From: Tomocerus qinae
Lineage: Eukaryota; Arthropoda; Collembola; Entomobryomorpha; Tomoceridae
Direction: 5' to 3'
Assembly: GCA_020055645.1 (NCBI GenBank)
Contig: CM034549.1
Coordinates: 4,030,001-4,094,000, forward strand
Length of the DNA stretch: 64,000 nt
Shown: one piece after another, positions 1 to 14,758 of the stretch
Position numbering within the stretch: the stretch's first letter is position 1
Layout: each line of letters opens with the position of its first letter
The notes under the pieces: model-generated
Databases searched by the model: none
What the model was told of the DNA's origin: nothing
What the model saw: the letters and a program-made list of their open reading frames with translations, nothing else
Position numbers and translations under genes: made by a program

Positions 1-319
1 CCACAAATAGTTAACACAATCATTTTGACATAATAGAGGCAAATAAAAAATGTAATTCATTAGAACCCTCTTGACACTAGCACACGAACGACAGATGAGA
101 TGAGACTTGAGACAGCATTCAACATTTACATATAGAGTGGAAGGGTTAAGACACTATTATTATGTTATGTATCTAATTAATCTATTTTTGCAATACCAAA
201 ATTAGAAACTCACTTTCTGTCCAACATCGAACATTATGACAAAACAGTATGCCAATATAATAGCTCAGTCAGATGTTTCTAAATTAATTTCATCCATAAT
301 AAATATTTTTTGATTTTAG
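1..319 (+). other. Intron of the sphingomyelinase gene, left edge
   Basis: This stretch ends in a TTTTAG acceptor just before the first visible sphingomyelinase exon. I see no exon, repeat or RNA gene in it. It is most simply the tail of an intron whose 5' exon, which should carry the start codon and signal peptide, lies outside the window. Confidence 0.6.
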
Positions 320-3300
320 TTTCGTGTTCGGAGTCTGATAATAGTATTCCGACGGCGACTCCAGGGAGTCGTCGAGATATATACTCAGATGCGCTGGACC
401 TATTGAGGCGGAAGAAGGCTCAAAGCGCCGCTCTCCCATCTCCGTCACCGACAACAATCATTCGAATTCCAAATGCCAAAGTGCGCTATGCTAGTGTGGA
501 TGCCAACAGTGGAAACAGTTCGCTAATTGCCATTCCTCCTGGCAGCAGCAAAGACCAGGAGATCAATCATCTGTCGGACGAAGTTGTCGAGGCTACTCTC
601 AACACAAAAGCCCCAAATTCCCGAGCGGACAGCGGAAGATCCATCGACGGTCTCACGTCACTCTTCAGTCGATTCTCCAAAGTCCTGGACTTGGGCAGAG
701 TTGTCAAAGAGATCGAAACATCTGTGATGACCTCCGTCTCGTGTACAGCTTGTCGTGCAGGTTGGCTATTTTACTCTTTACTTCATCATCGGCTACAATC
801 CATTTAGAATTGGAAAGACAAAAAAGGCTACAATTGGAATCACATCACGGAAATTGCAATTTTAGAGCATTTTTTGTTACTTTTAGTGATGCAGTAGTGG
901 CAGTCAGTAGTGGTAGCTTTTCCTGTCTCCTCAATTTAATTTAATCTGATACAAGGTTTGGCCTGGTTAGCTGTAGATGTAGAGGTGCAAATGAATGTTT
1001 TAAAATAACTAAATTGAGGTTCCCTCATCTTGTTACTCTATATAATTCATATAACAAAAGAAAATTTAATGCACAAAACGAGATCAGATTCCTTTATTGT
1101 TGTAAATTACATGGAGATTAGACTTTAATAGCTATTTTTACTTTTCATACTCTACAAAACAGGAAAGAAAGGTTTGAATAGATTTTGTTTGGCTTTATTT
1201 TACTGTACTTTTGCTTTACATCCCTTTATCTTTGCTCTATCATCATTTCATTTTATTAGATACTCTATCGTGGTTCTAATGTAATATAATTCTACATGGA
1301 CAGCTTTGGTTTCTGTGAGCAATGTATAATGTCTATAACTATCCCCATTTGAGTATGAATTAACGATGTTCTTTCTTTCTTTCATTCATTAAGTGGACTA
1401 AATTACTATTTTAGCATCTATTTAGTTCAGCCGATGATGTGTGCTGTTGTTGCTTGCTACTTAATCTATATGGGAATATTATTACTCTGCCAGTAAACTA
1501 CTATTCGTATATACTAACAACGCAGGCATATATACATTTTATTTCACAGCACAGTAAGGTACCTATAGTTGGTATTGGTTAATACATTCGTACGTATTTA
1601 ATTATGTTAATGCGCAGAGCATTCTGCCAATATAGTTAACTTGTGAAAAGCTGATGACGTCAAAAGCTACTAGTATTTGTAATGCATTGCAGTTTTGTTT
1701 TGGTAAATATTATTTCATGCTGGTAACATTTTCACAATGAGACTTTTCTGATGAAAAACGTTGCAAAAGTTTATATTTGTAAATTATAAATACTGTGTTA
1801 ATTAATTACTCAATAGTAAATAAAAGTATCGGTCGATGCTAAATAAACAGGGTGTCATTAAATGTCCAATATAGATGGACGTTGTAGTTAATGTTAAAGC
1901 GTACTGTTGTATATTATGTAATAACTGTAGTCTTTTATTTACAATATGCCATTGAAATAATTATGTCAAATGATCCACAATTACACTTACGACTGACGAC
2001 CTCAATATTCAGAAATACTAAGATAATGTTTCTGTAAGCGAAAACAACGTAGAATAAAATATACTGAAATCCAATTGTAATCTATTACAATAATAACATC
2101 AGATTTTTATAGGGACAAGAATGTATTATATAAACTAATGCAATATAGATCAAGTGTTACTAGTGTGCTAGTCCACCTCATAGTAATACAATTTTAAAAC
2201 ATACCATGTCTTGACAAGACTTCAAGTGCATTTTCTTTGTATAAATCGAAAATGAATGTACAGATAGATAATGAATTGATCTGACCTTCTGAATATTAAG
2301 TTGTTTTTAAAGTGGGGATCTGAGGGAACAAACACAATTAACAATAAAAATGAAGATGAGACGAAAGGATGTGATAACCTATCCAATCATTCATAAACTA
2401 TCTGCGTATTACTGATGAATATATCTAACTTCTCAAAATATATTGTTGTTCACTATTGACTATTTTGCTCGTTGCTTGAGTATATTGAGTGTAGATAGTA
2501 TAAAATATTACCGTTTGCAATCACATCAGTTTGATATTATACTTTTACTATAGTAGAGTCGAATCCATTACTTAACACAAGATCTTTTCTTTACTGTGTT
2601 TATTCTTCTAATAAACTTAGCGTTGAATCACTGTCTAGTGAGTACGCAATCAATTTTATTGAACCAAATAAAAATCTAACTATACATTTCCCAATAATTG
2701 TATTCTGTACATTTACTTATAGATAGCCATAGCTAAGCTAAATATACAGTATACAGCTATGCCAAACAAATTGTGTTACTACTTTTATAGAGATTTTAAT
2801 AGTTTTTTTTTTGTTTCTAGGTGTTGGTCTCCTTTTCCATTATGTGCGTAGCGGAAGAACAAACGAAGAGATTGCCGTCGCTGCGACAAAACTTTGTGTC
2901 AATCTTAAAATGCAAACACCTCGGGTCTGTGCCGGTATCATTGGCATCTACATAGTAAGTTCATCTTATCTAGTTAGATGTTGCTTTCCTTTATTTTTAC
3001 TTTATTTTTACTTTATGACAGCTTATTTTGAGATTTGATGCACCATCTGTACACTACGATGTGGGTATTATAGTCTATAATAAACTACTAAGGTAAAGTG
3101 TCTCAGTGAATGGATTGAGACACTTGTATAGATAGGAGACAAGAGGCGGAAGATCCCCTTACCTGTCCTAAAATGACATAAAGCGAAAGTAAATTCAGTT
3201 TTATTTTTAACAAGTTATTTAGAGTAAATTATAGACATCCATTATGGTTCAAAGTGCGTGTCTGTTTATCGTACTGTACTTTGGTAATTCAAAGTTATTG

Positions 3301-6300
3301 AACTCGGAAAGAGAATGGTGGCCAGTGAGGAAGAGTAAGAATTGAGAGTAATTGTATTTTATTGTTTGACAGGATGAAGTAGTGGAAGTCCTGAAAGGGG
3401 TCATTCTGGACTCAAATGACATTTGTGCCCTTGTCGTCGGAGAAACTTGCGGTCATCAGAATTCACCATCTTTGCAATGGAGTGTAGCCTTTCCTCCAAT
3501 TCCTAAGCCACAATTCCATGGCTATCCAGAGCCAAAGGTTGTTATAGCTCTTTATTACACAATCATCACAAATGCATTATTGACCGCTTGTCTTAAACCC
3601 ACTCATTACAGTTACTACAAAGGTATGATATAAAATTGACTGAGCAAAATGGAACGACCAAGCAATTGTTTCCTAATTGTTCTCCGTAGCAAATTATGTA
3701 GCCGTAGCAGGTCCTTAGGAATAGTATTATTCATTATCAGTCTCTGCGACTTAGTATAGAGAATCTTGCATTTTAAAGCTGCAATGCTAGTAACTTGGAG
3801 TAATGCAGGAAATTGATCCATGAAATGATATGCCATTGTACATAAGTCCAGCATATAATGGTACAATATCTTTGACATTATGGTGTACAAAAACTAGGGT
3901 CAATGCTAAAGGAAATAATATTAGAGACAAGTAGAAAAGAAATGCAAAATGGTTTAATATCTTCTGGCGATTTGTTTATTGTTGTCTCATCCGTTAGACG
4001 ACCCTATGACCGATAAGTAAGCCTGTGCATTTATCCTTTTCGTCTTTATATCAGCCAATGCATCCGCATAGCACCAACCAACAGTTCCAAGAATGAAATG
4101 TTGTTGCAGGCAAAGGTATTATCTTAAGCATAGTATTAACTTGTGTTAATCCATGGACACATGTAGACACACTAACAAAACAATTTATCAATTACAGAAT
4201 TCTAAATATATACGTTTATAATACTGTTAGTTCTATTACAAGTTCTTCATAACCGAATTAGCAGTAAGTTGGGTATTCAATGTATATTATCGATAGGTAA
4301 TATTGGGTTTATTAGGACTGGATTAGGCAGTGACCTTACAGGTGTAAATCCTTCTTTTAATATTCCTAGATTTTCAGGTAAAGCATTCGTTACATTTTTC
4401 AGCATTATGCATACAAGTTACAAGCTGTCAAATAGTACAGAGTTAACTGTACAATAGGTTAAAATTTCCGTTGAAACGGCAGGGACTCCATTTAGAAGTA
4501 CTTTTCTCATGCATTTCTGATTTAAAACTAGACAAGTTTAATTTTAATCTCTAATCCCTTAAAATCATAATTTGAATGTACTAAATGATAAGTTGACCAC
4601 TCCGTGCATTTTCTTTGCTTTAGTTTAATGGTTGCATGCATAGTCTAAATAAATGAAAGATTGACCCTATCATTATAGATTGAAAATAGGTATACCGTTC
4701 TGTAAATATATTATTGAGTTGACAATAAAATTAGAAATCCTATTTTAGGTATCCCTTTAACTAACATCTGCAAATGAGTGGATATTATGATATGAGGTTA
4801 CTGTTATGCTGGTGTAACTAAAGTATGCCATCGATATGACAGTTTATTGTTAGCAGTGCTTATAATCTGCCTTGTCATTTAATTGCTAATTATAATTCTG
4901 TACGTTGCATTACAGCCTGGGGCCCCTAAGTTGAAAGTTCTTCAAATATCTGATACACATTGGGATCCTCATTACGAGCCTGGTTCTAATGCGGACTGTA
5001 AAGAACCTCTCTGCTGCAGGTAAGCTGGCTAATCCGTCCCTTCCATTTTACATTCTTGGACTAACATATAGTGCATAGTGTGGCCCTTACATTAGGACTT
5101 GCTCCTTAGCACCAAATCTTTGCTAAGACAAATTTTCCTGGAAGCATTTAAATTCCCAATTTTCAAATAGAAACTTTTATAGCTAGTTAATTTAATATGT
5201 GAATATGTGGGGTAGTTGTAGTCATATCATATATGGTATGTGGGGTAGTTTTTTGTGGAAGATTTTGAAATACAAAACTAATGTGCTTTATATCTTATAA
5301 ATGTGTTCCAATTCATTAAATGTTTACCAATTACCATATGCCAATTGTTACGGACTGAATCAGTTACTGTACACAATTAAACGTGCTTCAATTAACCATC
5401 TTGTAGCGAATGAAATCAAACAGAATATTTTGCATGCACTTTTCAGCTAATATTGATGACTAATGTTAATTCAGGTTGAGCAGTGGACCTCTGCCACCGA
5501 GGCCACATTTGGGTGCTGGAATTTGGGGTGACTACCGCAAATGTGATACTCCCAGAATCACAATGGAATCCATGTTTGACCACATTTCAAAAGCACATCC
5601 TGTAAGTCAAGTGCAATTACAGATAATGATAATTTTACTAATTTGTGTGAACTTATGGATGGACCATTCTAGGGTTAATGATCATATTAAATCTTGTATT
5701 ATATTACTCAGAAAATTTTAAGACCAACTTTCGAAAGTGGTTACAAAGAATAACATTTTTTGATTACGGTGAATGTCATTAGGATATTGACTATATTATT
5801 TGGACGGGCGACATCCCAGCTCATGACGTTTGGAATCAGACCCATCACGGGAATCTGGAGATCATAAAAGATACAGTTGATCTCTTCATTCAATATTTTC
5901 CTCATACACCAATCTTTCCAGCACTTGGTAATCACGAAGGAGCTCCAGTGAACAGGTACACTATTCACTTATTACTAAATCTCAAGCATTCCTTCCGAAA
6001 TGACTTTTAGACAGAATGGTTACTCGTACAGACAGACAGTAAATGTTCAAGACTTTTTTTAAACTACTTACCATTACATAGATTTACCATGTGTATTTAA
6101 GTTAGTAGTTACAATTTACAATACAACTCCCCCCACTTACAATAATCTGTCTAAATTGCTTAAAATAGCAATGATCTTGTCTAGTTGACCGCAATTTACA
6201 TTACATGTCACCACGAAGAATGCTGACTAATACCAAAGGATGAGTTTAGAGAGAGGAATAGCGTAATCTGATTCTAACTTGAGTCACTTGGTTGTAAAAT

Positions 6301-9300
6301 GAGGAAGACATCGTAGCCTATCATTTCAAGTAGTATTGTTAATAGAAGCCATTAACTGCGTAGTGACTTGACAGTGACATTATAGCATTTGTGGTTTAGT
6401 GAACTGCCATAAATTAATGTTATTGTTGTGGTCGTGGACAGTATTTATTCCTAACTCTTAACAAGCAGAGAGAGCCATTAGTTTCATTGATATTTATTTA
6501 CACTCGCGTTGGTTCTTTTGTATAATTCAGTCTAGTTGCTGTATTTATGTTACATTCATTGACCAGAGTTATTTTAACATTTTTGTTCTGTAACACTTAC
6601 TCTATCCTACTATAGTCATATTATGTTTTTGTGGACAGTTTTGCTCCTCCATGGGTGACGAACCCGAGATTCAGCGTTGACTGGCTCTACTCTGAGTTAC
6701 AAAAGGAATGGGCTCGCTGGTTGCCAGCCACAAGCTTCTCCACTGTAAGTGAACCTTTTAATTGTGTCATTATACGTAGTTAACTAGCGCATTCTCATTT
6801 TGTGTCTTTGTTACAGATCAAGGAAGGAGCTTATTACTCCACCATGATCAAGCCTGGATTTAAAATCATCTCTCTCAACATGAACTACTGCAACAATAAA
6901 AATTGGTAACATTATCTTCAACTTATATATGCCAATGTATCTATACTATGAAATGAAGTTACAGATTTTTCTTATACGGTACAACTATTGTACATACTCC
7001 TACAAGTATCTAGTGTATTACATAATGAAATAATGAAGGCCCATTGAAAAATTAGAATCTTTCAATCTTTCAATACGTATATGTGTAACACACATATCTG
7101 TAATATATTAATAATATATTTTAATTACGTCTAGTAACAAAATGACTCCCAAACTGCTAGGGTATACCAAGTTCAAATATAAAATTATTCAGATATTGTT
7201 TTTAAATGGTTTTTATTAATATTGGAAAATTTAGTATCCTAATAGTCACTGTCTTTGCTTTTCCTGTAATACGATGATACTAGAATACTTTGGTTTCCAC
7301 ACTTTCTGTTCTGTAGTTAAATATGGAATTAGCTTAGTCCTAAAATTTTTCACAATGCTTCAAAGACATTTTTCTTGTATAGTGGTAAGTGGTACATTCT
7401 AATAACATTATCTCTTTTTAGTGTTAACATATGCATCAAATTAAAAGTATTAATAATTTAGTGTTTGCATACTTCATTTTCAATAATATCTATGGACTAA
7501 GCAAACCTACTAGTAATTCCTTTCATAAAGGAAATCAGAAAACTAAACAGTAATGTGTAGCAGTAATATTTAAAATATTTAAATAGCAGTAATATTTAAA
7601 AAAAAAATAGTTCTTCTCATTTTTGACAAATCTGTCCACATCGATTTGTTTAGGAAGAGCAGTTAGTTATGGAAGTCATTAAAAACTGTGCATAATTTGG
7701 TATTGGTAGAGGAAAACATGAAGTTTTCTATAGTCTCCTTGTATTATATCGATGATTAAGTGTTTATTATATATAAGTCATGAAAACTTGTATTGTTTTA
7801 GCGAGGACTACTATATGAACTCTGTTTAGGTCTTATTATATAGTGTGAATTTGATTCTTAACGTTTTGGCACAGTTTATTTTGCATAAGTTACACAATTC
7901 ATTTAATGATTTACTTTCCTATTTGAAAAGGAGAGATGAAAAATGCACAGATAAATTATGGAAAGTAGAATGACAATGGAATGGTAATTGTTCTTTCTTT
8001 TCTGTCATTGTCATATTAATTTTTTCATTTAAAGCCAGTAGTAGCATTGGATGGATAAATTACATATTGAGGAAGGTATTGAAGAATGTTAAAGTGAAAG
8101 CAAACGCAATTACCCAACTTAAGTTTAATGGTTTGTCTTGGCAAATGATAAATGCAATGAAATCCATCTGGTGAAGCTACTCTGTTCTACTAACGAAGAG
8201 CATTTAGATAATAAATCACTGCACAGCTAGAAATGAAATAGGAACATGGATTTGAATGGATGTATACCTACTTAAGCCAAGATGATAATGCAGAATTAAA
8301 AGAAATCAGATTTATCTTTGGATGTACGTTGGATAGCTTCTATTTTATGATTTGTGTAGGAATAGTTTACAGAACAGAACGTACTTTTAAGTCAGGAATC
8401 GTTAATTGAAGATCTCCACTCTCTTCTTTAACTGTTTTTGTTCTGTCAATTGAAATAAATAAATTGGGGTGATGACGCTGACTTGATAAGTTAAGTAAGA
8501 GAGAGTTCACTTCAGTAATTTGGGAATAGTGAAATGGCACAAGTAGAAACTGTGCTTTGTTGTTTTAAAATATTGTCGAGATTTGCTGTAGGGGACTTGT
8601 AATCTCAAATCACTCAGATGCAGATACATTCGGTTTACCTTTTTTGTTTCTACTTTGTGGTTCACTTTGCTCACCAATTTTGCTCTGCGGAAGAAGACAG
8701 CTTTGTAGTTGAAAAGTTGAAATCTTTAAGATTCTTTGTGGATACAGCATATCTTTAAGTATAGTCCCGATATAACATTTTCTGCCTGTAAAAACTTATA
8801 GATAAGGCTAGAGGGACTTTTTCTGTAAAAATTTTCTTTCGCTCTATAACTTCAACTAATGTATGTGGAGGAATCAAGTGATAAATTGATGATGGTGGTG
8901 CACATAATGCAAAATGCCATCGGCACATGTTTAGCAAAGAAAGATAGCGAAATAAATGTCCTTCGGCAAATTTATGAATCGAAACGGTATTTTTTGCCGT
9001 ATAAAATATCAAACTCTCTAACAATTCCAACATAGATTATAGTTTATCTTCACCTTTTCGTTTGTCAGTTAATTTAACCAAGTCGTGCGGTTCTGAGATG
9101 GCTAATTGTGTGTAAGAATTGTCTATTTTATGGTTTACTGTTGTGTTCTCTCGCTTGACTTGTCTCGCCTCAATCAACTACGGAATGCGAGTGAAGTTCA
9201 TGAATTATCGTCTCTTCCTCGTCATGATTTTATTTTTTTACCTCTTTTCAGGTGGCTGTTGGTCAACAGTACAGATCCAGTGGATGAACTCAAATGGCTT

Positions 9301-12300
9301 ATATTTGAATTGCAATCTTCTGAACTAGCGCGAGAAAAGGTCCACATAATTGCGCATATACCACCCGGTAGATATTTTATTCACTATTTCCAAATATGTC
9401 TTAACTTACACTAGCTATCTTTACTCTACATAAACATAAACTGGGGCATGCGCATGGGATTCTTTCTCTATTCTTGAATAAATGTTTGTATATATGTCCG
9501 TAATATTTTGTAACTAATGAGTAAGGGTAATATTTTGTAACTAATGAGCAAGGGTAATATTTTATAATTAATGAGCAGAGCCTAGACTACTGAGTCCAAT
9601 CAACGGTCTATGAAATTCGGGCCAATGCGCAGTCGCTAGAAATTTACTGATTGCAACATTTTCTAGCACACTTTGTGTGCTAGGATTCAACTAGTACTAT
9701 ATAATATCATATCAGTTGAAGACTATTTCTGCGGAGAGTTGCTGATAATCAACCTTTAATCAACTTAGTCTTTATTTGTCTAATTATGCACATAACGGTT
9801 GTAATAATCGATTGTTCCAGTTGCCATACTAAAACTATGAACTTGTAATTAATATTTTCACTGACGGAGACAACCTATAAGTGTTTACTTATAGCCAAGT
9901 GCAGTTATTAAACTCTTAGTCAGCTAGCTTAGGGGGATTTTACGTTCTAAGCTTAGATTGGGGTATACTTGTAAAGTATTTAACGGTAATCGATAGATAA
10001 GTGTCCGATCATCCCTGTGATGTCGCAATGTATTGAATGTTATGCTAACCAAATGTACCCACATGGTCTTTAACAAAGTCCTATCATTAATATGACCTAT
10101 GTAGATGTAGTTGAGTAATTAAACTTTTAGGAGATTATAAATTGATAGGTAGATTAATAGTCAATAAAATGTTTTGTACCTATTTTACTTCTAAAGGACA
10201 TCCTGACTGTATGAAAACTTGGAGCAGCAACTATTATCGGATTGTATCAAGGTATGTATTTTTGAAATGTTTTTACTGTGAACTTATGATATTGAATGTC
10301 CGTTTGAAGTAGCATGAAAGATGTTTTTTATATAGTATACAGTAAGTAACTGTTGCTTCCTAAAGATTTTCAAATAACCTATATAGAATTAAATGGGCCT
10401 TGTTGATGCTTACATATAAAAATAGTCTAGGTAGAAGCACTGAGGAGGTAGAAAGATAACGATGATTATTCATAGACGAAATGTTACATTACTTAATCCT
10501 GTACGAAAAGTCATTGTCATTTCACGTTATTTTATGAGAACTGAAGTGCACATGAGATGATGAAGTATAAATAAATACTGTAAGCTGTTTTTGCATGTGG
10601 GGCTTACTTACAGATGTAATACTATTCCATTTTAGTTCAAGTTCAAGTATGTTTACCTTTGCATCCCTGCAATGTATTAGAAAGTACAGTGACATTATTA
10701 ATGGGGAAATGCAAGGGGAAAAAACTAAATGTTATTCCTTTGCATTTTATTGTATTCCTCCCTGACTCTGAATCGTTTAGCGTGCAGTCAGAGCTAAAAG
10801 CTATAATATTAACTAAGAGTAGTACAAGAAGAATAAACCCATAAAGATTTCAAAGACAGGAAGTAATGAATGAGAATTATTATTTCTTGCAGCTGTAATG
10901 TTTTATAGCCAGAAAATAATGGCACGCACTTACGGTACTAAAGATAATGATCTGAGCGAGTAGTATACTGTACAAATTACACATTTTGCTCTGCACATTG
11001 TCCTAGGCTACTTAATGCACATGTAAAGTAGGAAAATGGTACATGAAAGTGTAGCTACCTAATTAATTGTTTACAGCTGCTAATGCAATACACCCAGTCC
11101 TCCAGTTTCTTTATTTATTTTTCCTTAAACATATCATAAGTTGTTGACATGATTAAAATGACAATATTCTATCAGAAGATATATTAATTTAAGATTTTGT
11201 GACATATAGATTCGAAGGAACAATCGCAGCTCAATTCTTTGGCCATACTCATTTTGACGAGTTAGAATTATTTTATCCAAAAGAAGATCCATACCGAGCA
11301 TGCAGCGTTGCCTACGTCGGTCCTTCAGTCACTCCTTACTATAATCTCAATCCAGGATACCGAATTTATTACGTTGACGGAGACTACTCTGGAACCACTC
11401 GAGTATGACAGACAATTATCACTTATTCTATACTCTTTTGCATTTACTTTACTTTTCCAGGTTTTATATTCAAAACTAAATATTTTTTTAGTCTGTAATG
11501 GATCATGAGACTTGGGTGACAGATCTGGGAGAAGCAAATCGTGTCCGGGCTCAGTCGCTCACTTGGTACAAATTGTACTCTGCTAAACAAGCTTATGGCT
11601 TACAAGATCTTAGTCCACAAAGCTGGGACGATCTTGTCATGGCTATGTACAAAAATAAACGCCTCTTTAATCTCTATTATAGGTAAAACACATAAAATCG
11701 AAATATATTACCAGTTAATGAGATAAAACGGATTACAATGCTGATAATTTTTTCAATTTTCAGATTCTACAATAAAAACTCACCTGTTGCTCCTGAGTGC
11801 GATGAAGAATGTAAAAATCGTCTTCTCTGCGTAAGCATTTAAAGCGTCAATGGGAAATGAGATGACATTATTTGTAGTAAAATGCATTTAAATGGTATAT
11901 TTAATGTATGTAGGATGCTCGTAGTGGCAAATCACACGCACGAGAGGAAACATGTCGACCGAGACCGACCCATAATCGGTTTTCAAGAGGAGGAGTGGCA
12001 GAAGCGAAGCCTCAGAGTACCATGTCCCAAATCTTCGGATCAATCTCTTCAGCGTGAGTTGTCATTATCAAGATGATCATTTAATAGCTAAAACCGAACT
12101 AATAGCACAAATTATACGAGTTGCATAAGCGATAAAGTTACTCAATAATGCTTTATCATTGACTAACACTTGCAAATTATCCCGTTAAACGTAATGGTTA
12201 ACGTAGTTGATTTTTTGCTGGTATTATACCCATGACTTGTCTTGTGGTTTGGTAAGCGCGTATTTAGGGCTGAATTTTTTGCATGATGAATTTAATGGAT

Positions 12301-14374
12301 TGATTTACATTTATTTTTAGAATCTCGGCTATTATGTCGTTTATGTCGTTTCCCTTCGGCTTTGGCTAACCCGAGCATGCAGCCGTAGCTAACAATTTAC
12401 CCAATTCCATTAGCTGTTCTCAGAAATGACAATCCGTTTTACCAGTCAAGTCGTGAAAAAAAGCCATAGAATCACAAAAACAAGTTCGCGTGGATGCATG
12501 TACCATAATATTATTATTAAAGATTACCAAGTTTAAGTGAAGCAAAACCAAATCAAGTTTAACCAAGTGTAATGTGCACTTCTCCTTACCTGCCCAGCCT
12601 ACCTACTTAATATTAATTTGTGGACTGAACTGAATCACTCACAAACCAGACTTTGCTGGGCTGAAGCTGCTTGCCAACGTTTAATCATAGAGACAGACGC
12701 ATGTTACTTGATATTTGCATGTTGACTCGGATTGTTTCGCTGATTTTTGTTACCGTATGTGATTCTGTGTAAATTGTTTGGATTGCCAAAATAAGCTCGT
12801 CCTTTTGGTTAGTGTGGAATAATTCCGTGGCCGAGACGTGACTGTGAATTACAAGCAGATCAATGGAAGAAAGTTGTGAACCTGAAGTTGCCATACTCTT
12901 CTTTACCTTTAATGTCAACGCTATTCTTTACTTAGCTCATGCAATGCAACTCTACAGCCCTTATTGAGTGTTATCATTATGATATTGATGTGATGACTTA
13001 ACTTCAGCTGCCTCGTCAATACTTCCTCTCTACGCATTATCTATTGTTTGCATTGTTACCTCTCTGGCTGTTATTTTGCCTTCCGTGTATGTATAAAATC
13101 CTGTACTTTGAATGTATCTTTATGTTTTACTATGTCAATTATATCTCCTCCTCTGATTACTTCACTTTTTTCTGTTTTGTGCTTTACAAAATCTGTAATA
13201 AAGTAACCATGTATTCAGTACCCCTATTTCTGTAATTGTGTTACCATCTCAAAGGTAAGTAATGCATTGCATTGCAGTTCTTTTGGCATGTTTTTTTAAT
13301 ATTTCTCTCCTCAATCTCAAGGTACCAAATATATACGACCAAAGAATTTCTTTATTATGTTACTACTAAGTGGAATTGCTTAGTTTATTACTAGCAAATA
13401 CACACGGATTTCAATGTACATAGTGTCAGTCAACAATTCGTAGTTTTATTCATTCCAGGTATGAACGAAGGGTTGTTGATGATTCATGGTCACAGAATTT
13501 GTCTCATGTGTAAAGGATTGTGTGTGGCTATCATAGAGTAGTAAGCAAGCAAGTAGTAAGCAAGCAAGAAGTGTAGAAATGGGGGCCGGAAAAGAAAACA
13601 AAGAAAGACGACCGTTGAGCTGATAATTTGTAAGTGAGATAGAGATTCTTCGGAGATGAGTAAATATGTACAACAGACCTGGCTGCTAGGCTGTGGCTGA
13701 TAATAAGTGAGCCATGAGATCAGAGAGCCCAGCAGATTAGTTTTAGGCAGTAGCACTAAGCAGCCTGGCAAACAGTTAAGTAGCCAGTAATGAAGGATAG
13801 CAGACGGACGGGGAAGGAAAACAGAGATTACATTAAGAGACAGAATTCTGTGTATCAATTGCATTGTATTATATATTATGGAATTCGTATACTACTTGTA
13901 AGCATGTACTACTAGTAGCTAGGTACTTATACATTACGATATCATTATTTATGTGTATGTGCTTACTACGACTTAACTTTTGCTTTGTTGCTACTCAGTC
14001 AGTCTCCGTCTCAACTCAGACCGTCAGTTTGCTAATGATTCGTCATCTCATTTCTTTCCCTCTGTGCGGATGCAGATACAGATAGGTATTATGTGTGTAC
14101 AATAGATAGGGAACATTAGCTAAACACCTAACCAGTCGTTTAGTTAGCACAGATTATGTAATGCACACAATATGCACATCTAAAGCTGAATCTCAATAAA
14201 GTGACTCTAGCCAGCTAGCTCTCTCTCCCTCCTAGCATTTGGTTTCCTGCATCTCATTTCTCCTTTATTATTACTTATAGGCTTCAGAAACTGAAACTTG
14301 ACATGCAACAGAAGTACGAGATTCTCAAAAGGAAAATCGGCTCTAAACTCGGCTCCATCTCATTCAGGTTCTAG
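320..14374 (+). CDS. Acid sphingomyelinase (SMPD1-like), 5' partial, 15 exons
   Basis: Hydrolyses sphingomyelin to ceramide and phosphocholine in lysosomes or outside the cell. Exons: 320-760, 2821-2954, 3373-3537, 4916-5019, 5475-5601, 5783-5955, 6639-6744, 6817-6905, 9252-9367, 10197-10251, 11210-11402, 11492-11682, 11764-11830, 11914-12053 and 14281-14374. All phases agree and give 730 residues plus stop. A Ser/Pro-rich N-terminal stretch leads into a saposin B domain with six cysteines at about 141, 144, 172, 183, 209 and 217. The metallophosphoesterase core shows DTHWD (259), [11 protein letters not shown] (D333), GNHE (373), AHIPPG (H481) and GHTH (515), the expected two-metal ligand set, followed by the Cys-rich C-terminal region. 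The last exon adds a Lys/Leu-rich helix ending in FRF. Start codon and signal peptide are not in the window. SMPD1 and SMPD2-type paralogues in arthropods are hard to tell apart, so no symbol is given. Confidence 0.95.
9500..9580. repeat. Three tandem 27-bp repeats in a sphingomyelinase intron
   Basis: Three head-to-tail copies of a 27-bp unit beginning GTAATATTTTGTAACTAATG lie at 9500-9526, 9527-9553 and 9554-9580. The first two are nearly identical and the third has diverged. It sits in the intron after the exon carrying AHIPPG. Confidence 0.8.
13537..13566. repeat. Two tandem 15-bp repeats in the last sphingomyelinase intron
   Basis: The unit AGTAGTAAGCAAGCA occurs twice in a row. It is a minor simple repeat with no visible function. 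Confidence 0.7.
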
Positions 14375-14752
14375 CCTCTGAGCCAACTGCTCTCCTGGAC
14401 TGGTCCTTTCCTAACTAACCCTCTCCAGATCAATTCCACCTTCTATCATCTCATCAACTACATCTCAAGACACACAAAACCTTTTTTTAATTTTTCTTTG
14501 ACCAGCCATATTCTTCATGGTTTCATTTTCGTACGAGTTGGCTACTCAACCAACTATTTTATTAATGCAATTCATTTTTTAATAATTAATTTTTAAATTG
14601 ATCATTAATTTCAAACTGTTATTAAATATACTTTATGTATGTAAAACAACTTCGTGTCAAATTATGTATATATTATATAAATACCTATAGCTATGGGTGT
14701 ATAGTTCCTTTGTTCCTAATCATACAACACACTTTGCCTAGTATCAAGAACA

Positions 14753-14758
14753 AATAAA
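14753..14758 (+). terminator. Polyadenylation signal of the sphingomyelinase gene
   Basis: A canonical AATAAA lies about 380 bases after the TAG stop, at a plausible 3' UTR distance. No other AATAAA on this strand lies between it and the stop codon. Confidence 0.6.

Noticed and set aside
13446-13864. Overlapping minus-strand frames of 75 and 124 codons
   Set aside because: They lie in the last sphingomyelinase intron over a simple repeat (AGTAGTAAGCAAGCA) and have Leu/Ser-rich chance composition without any domain.
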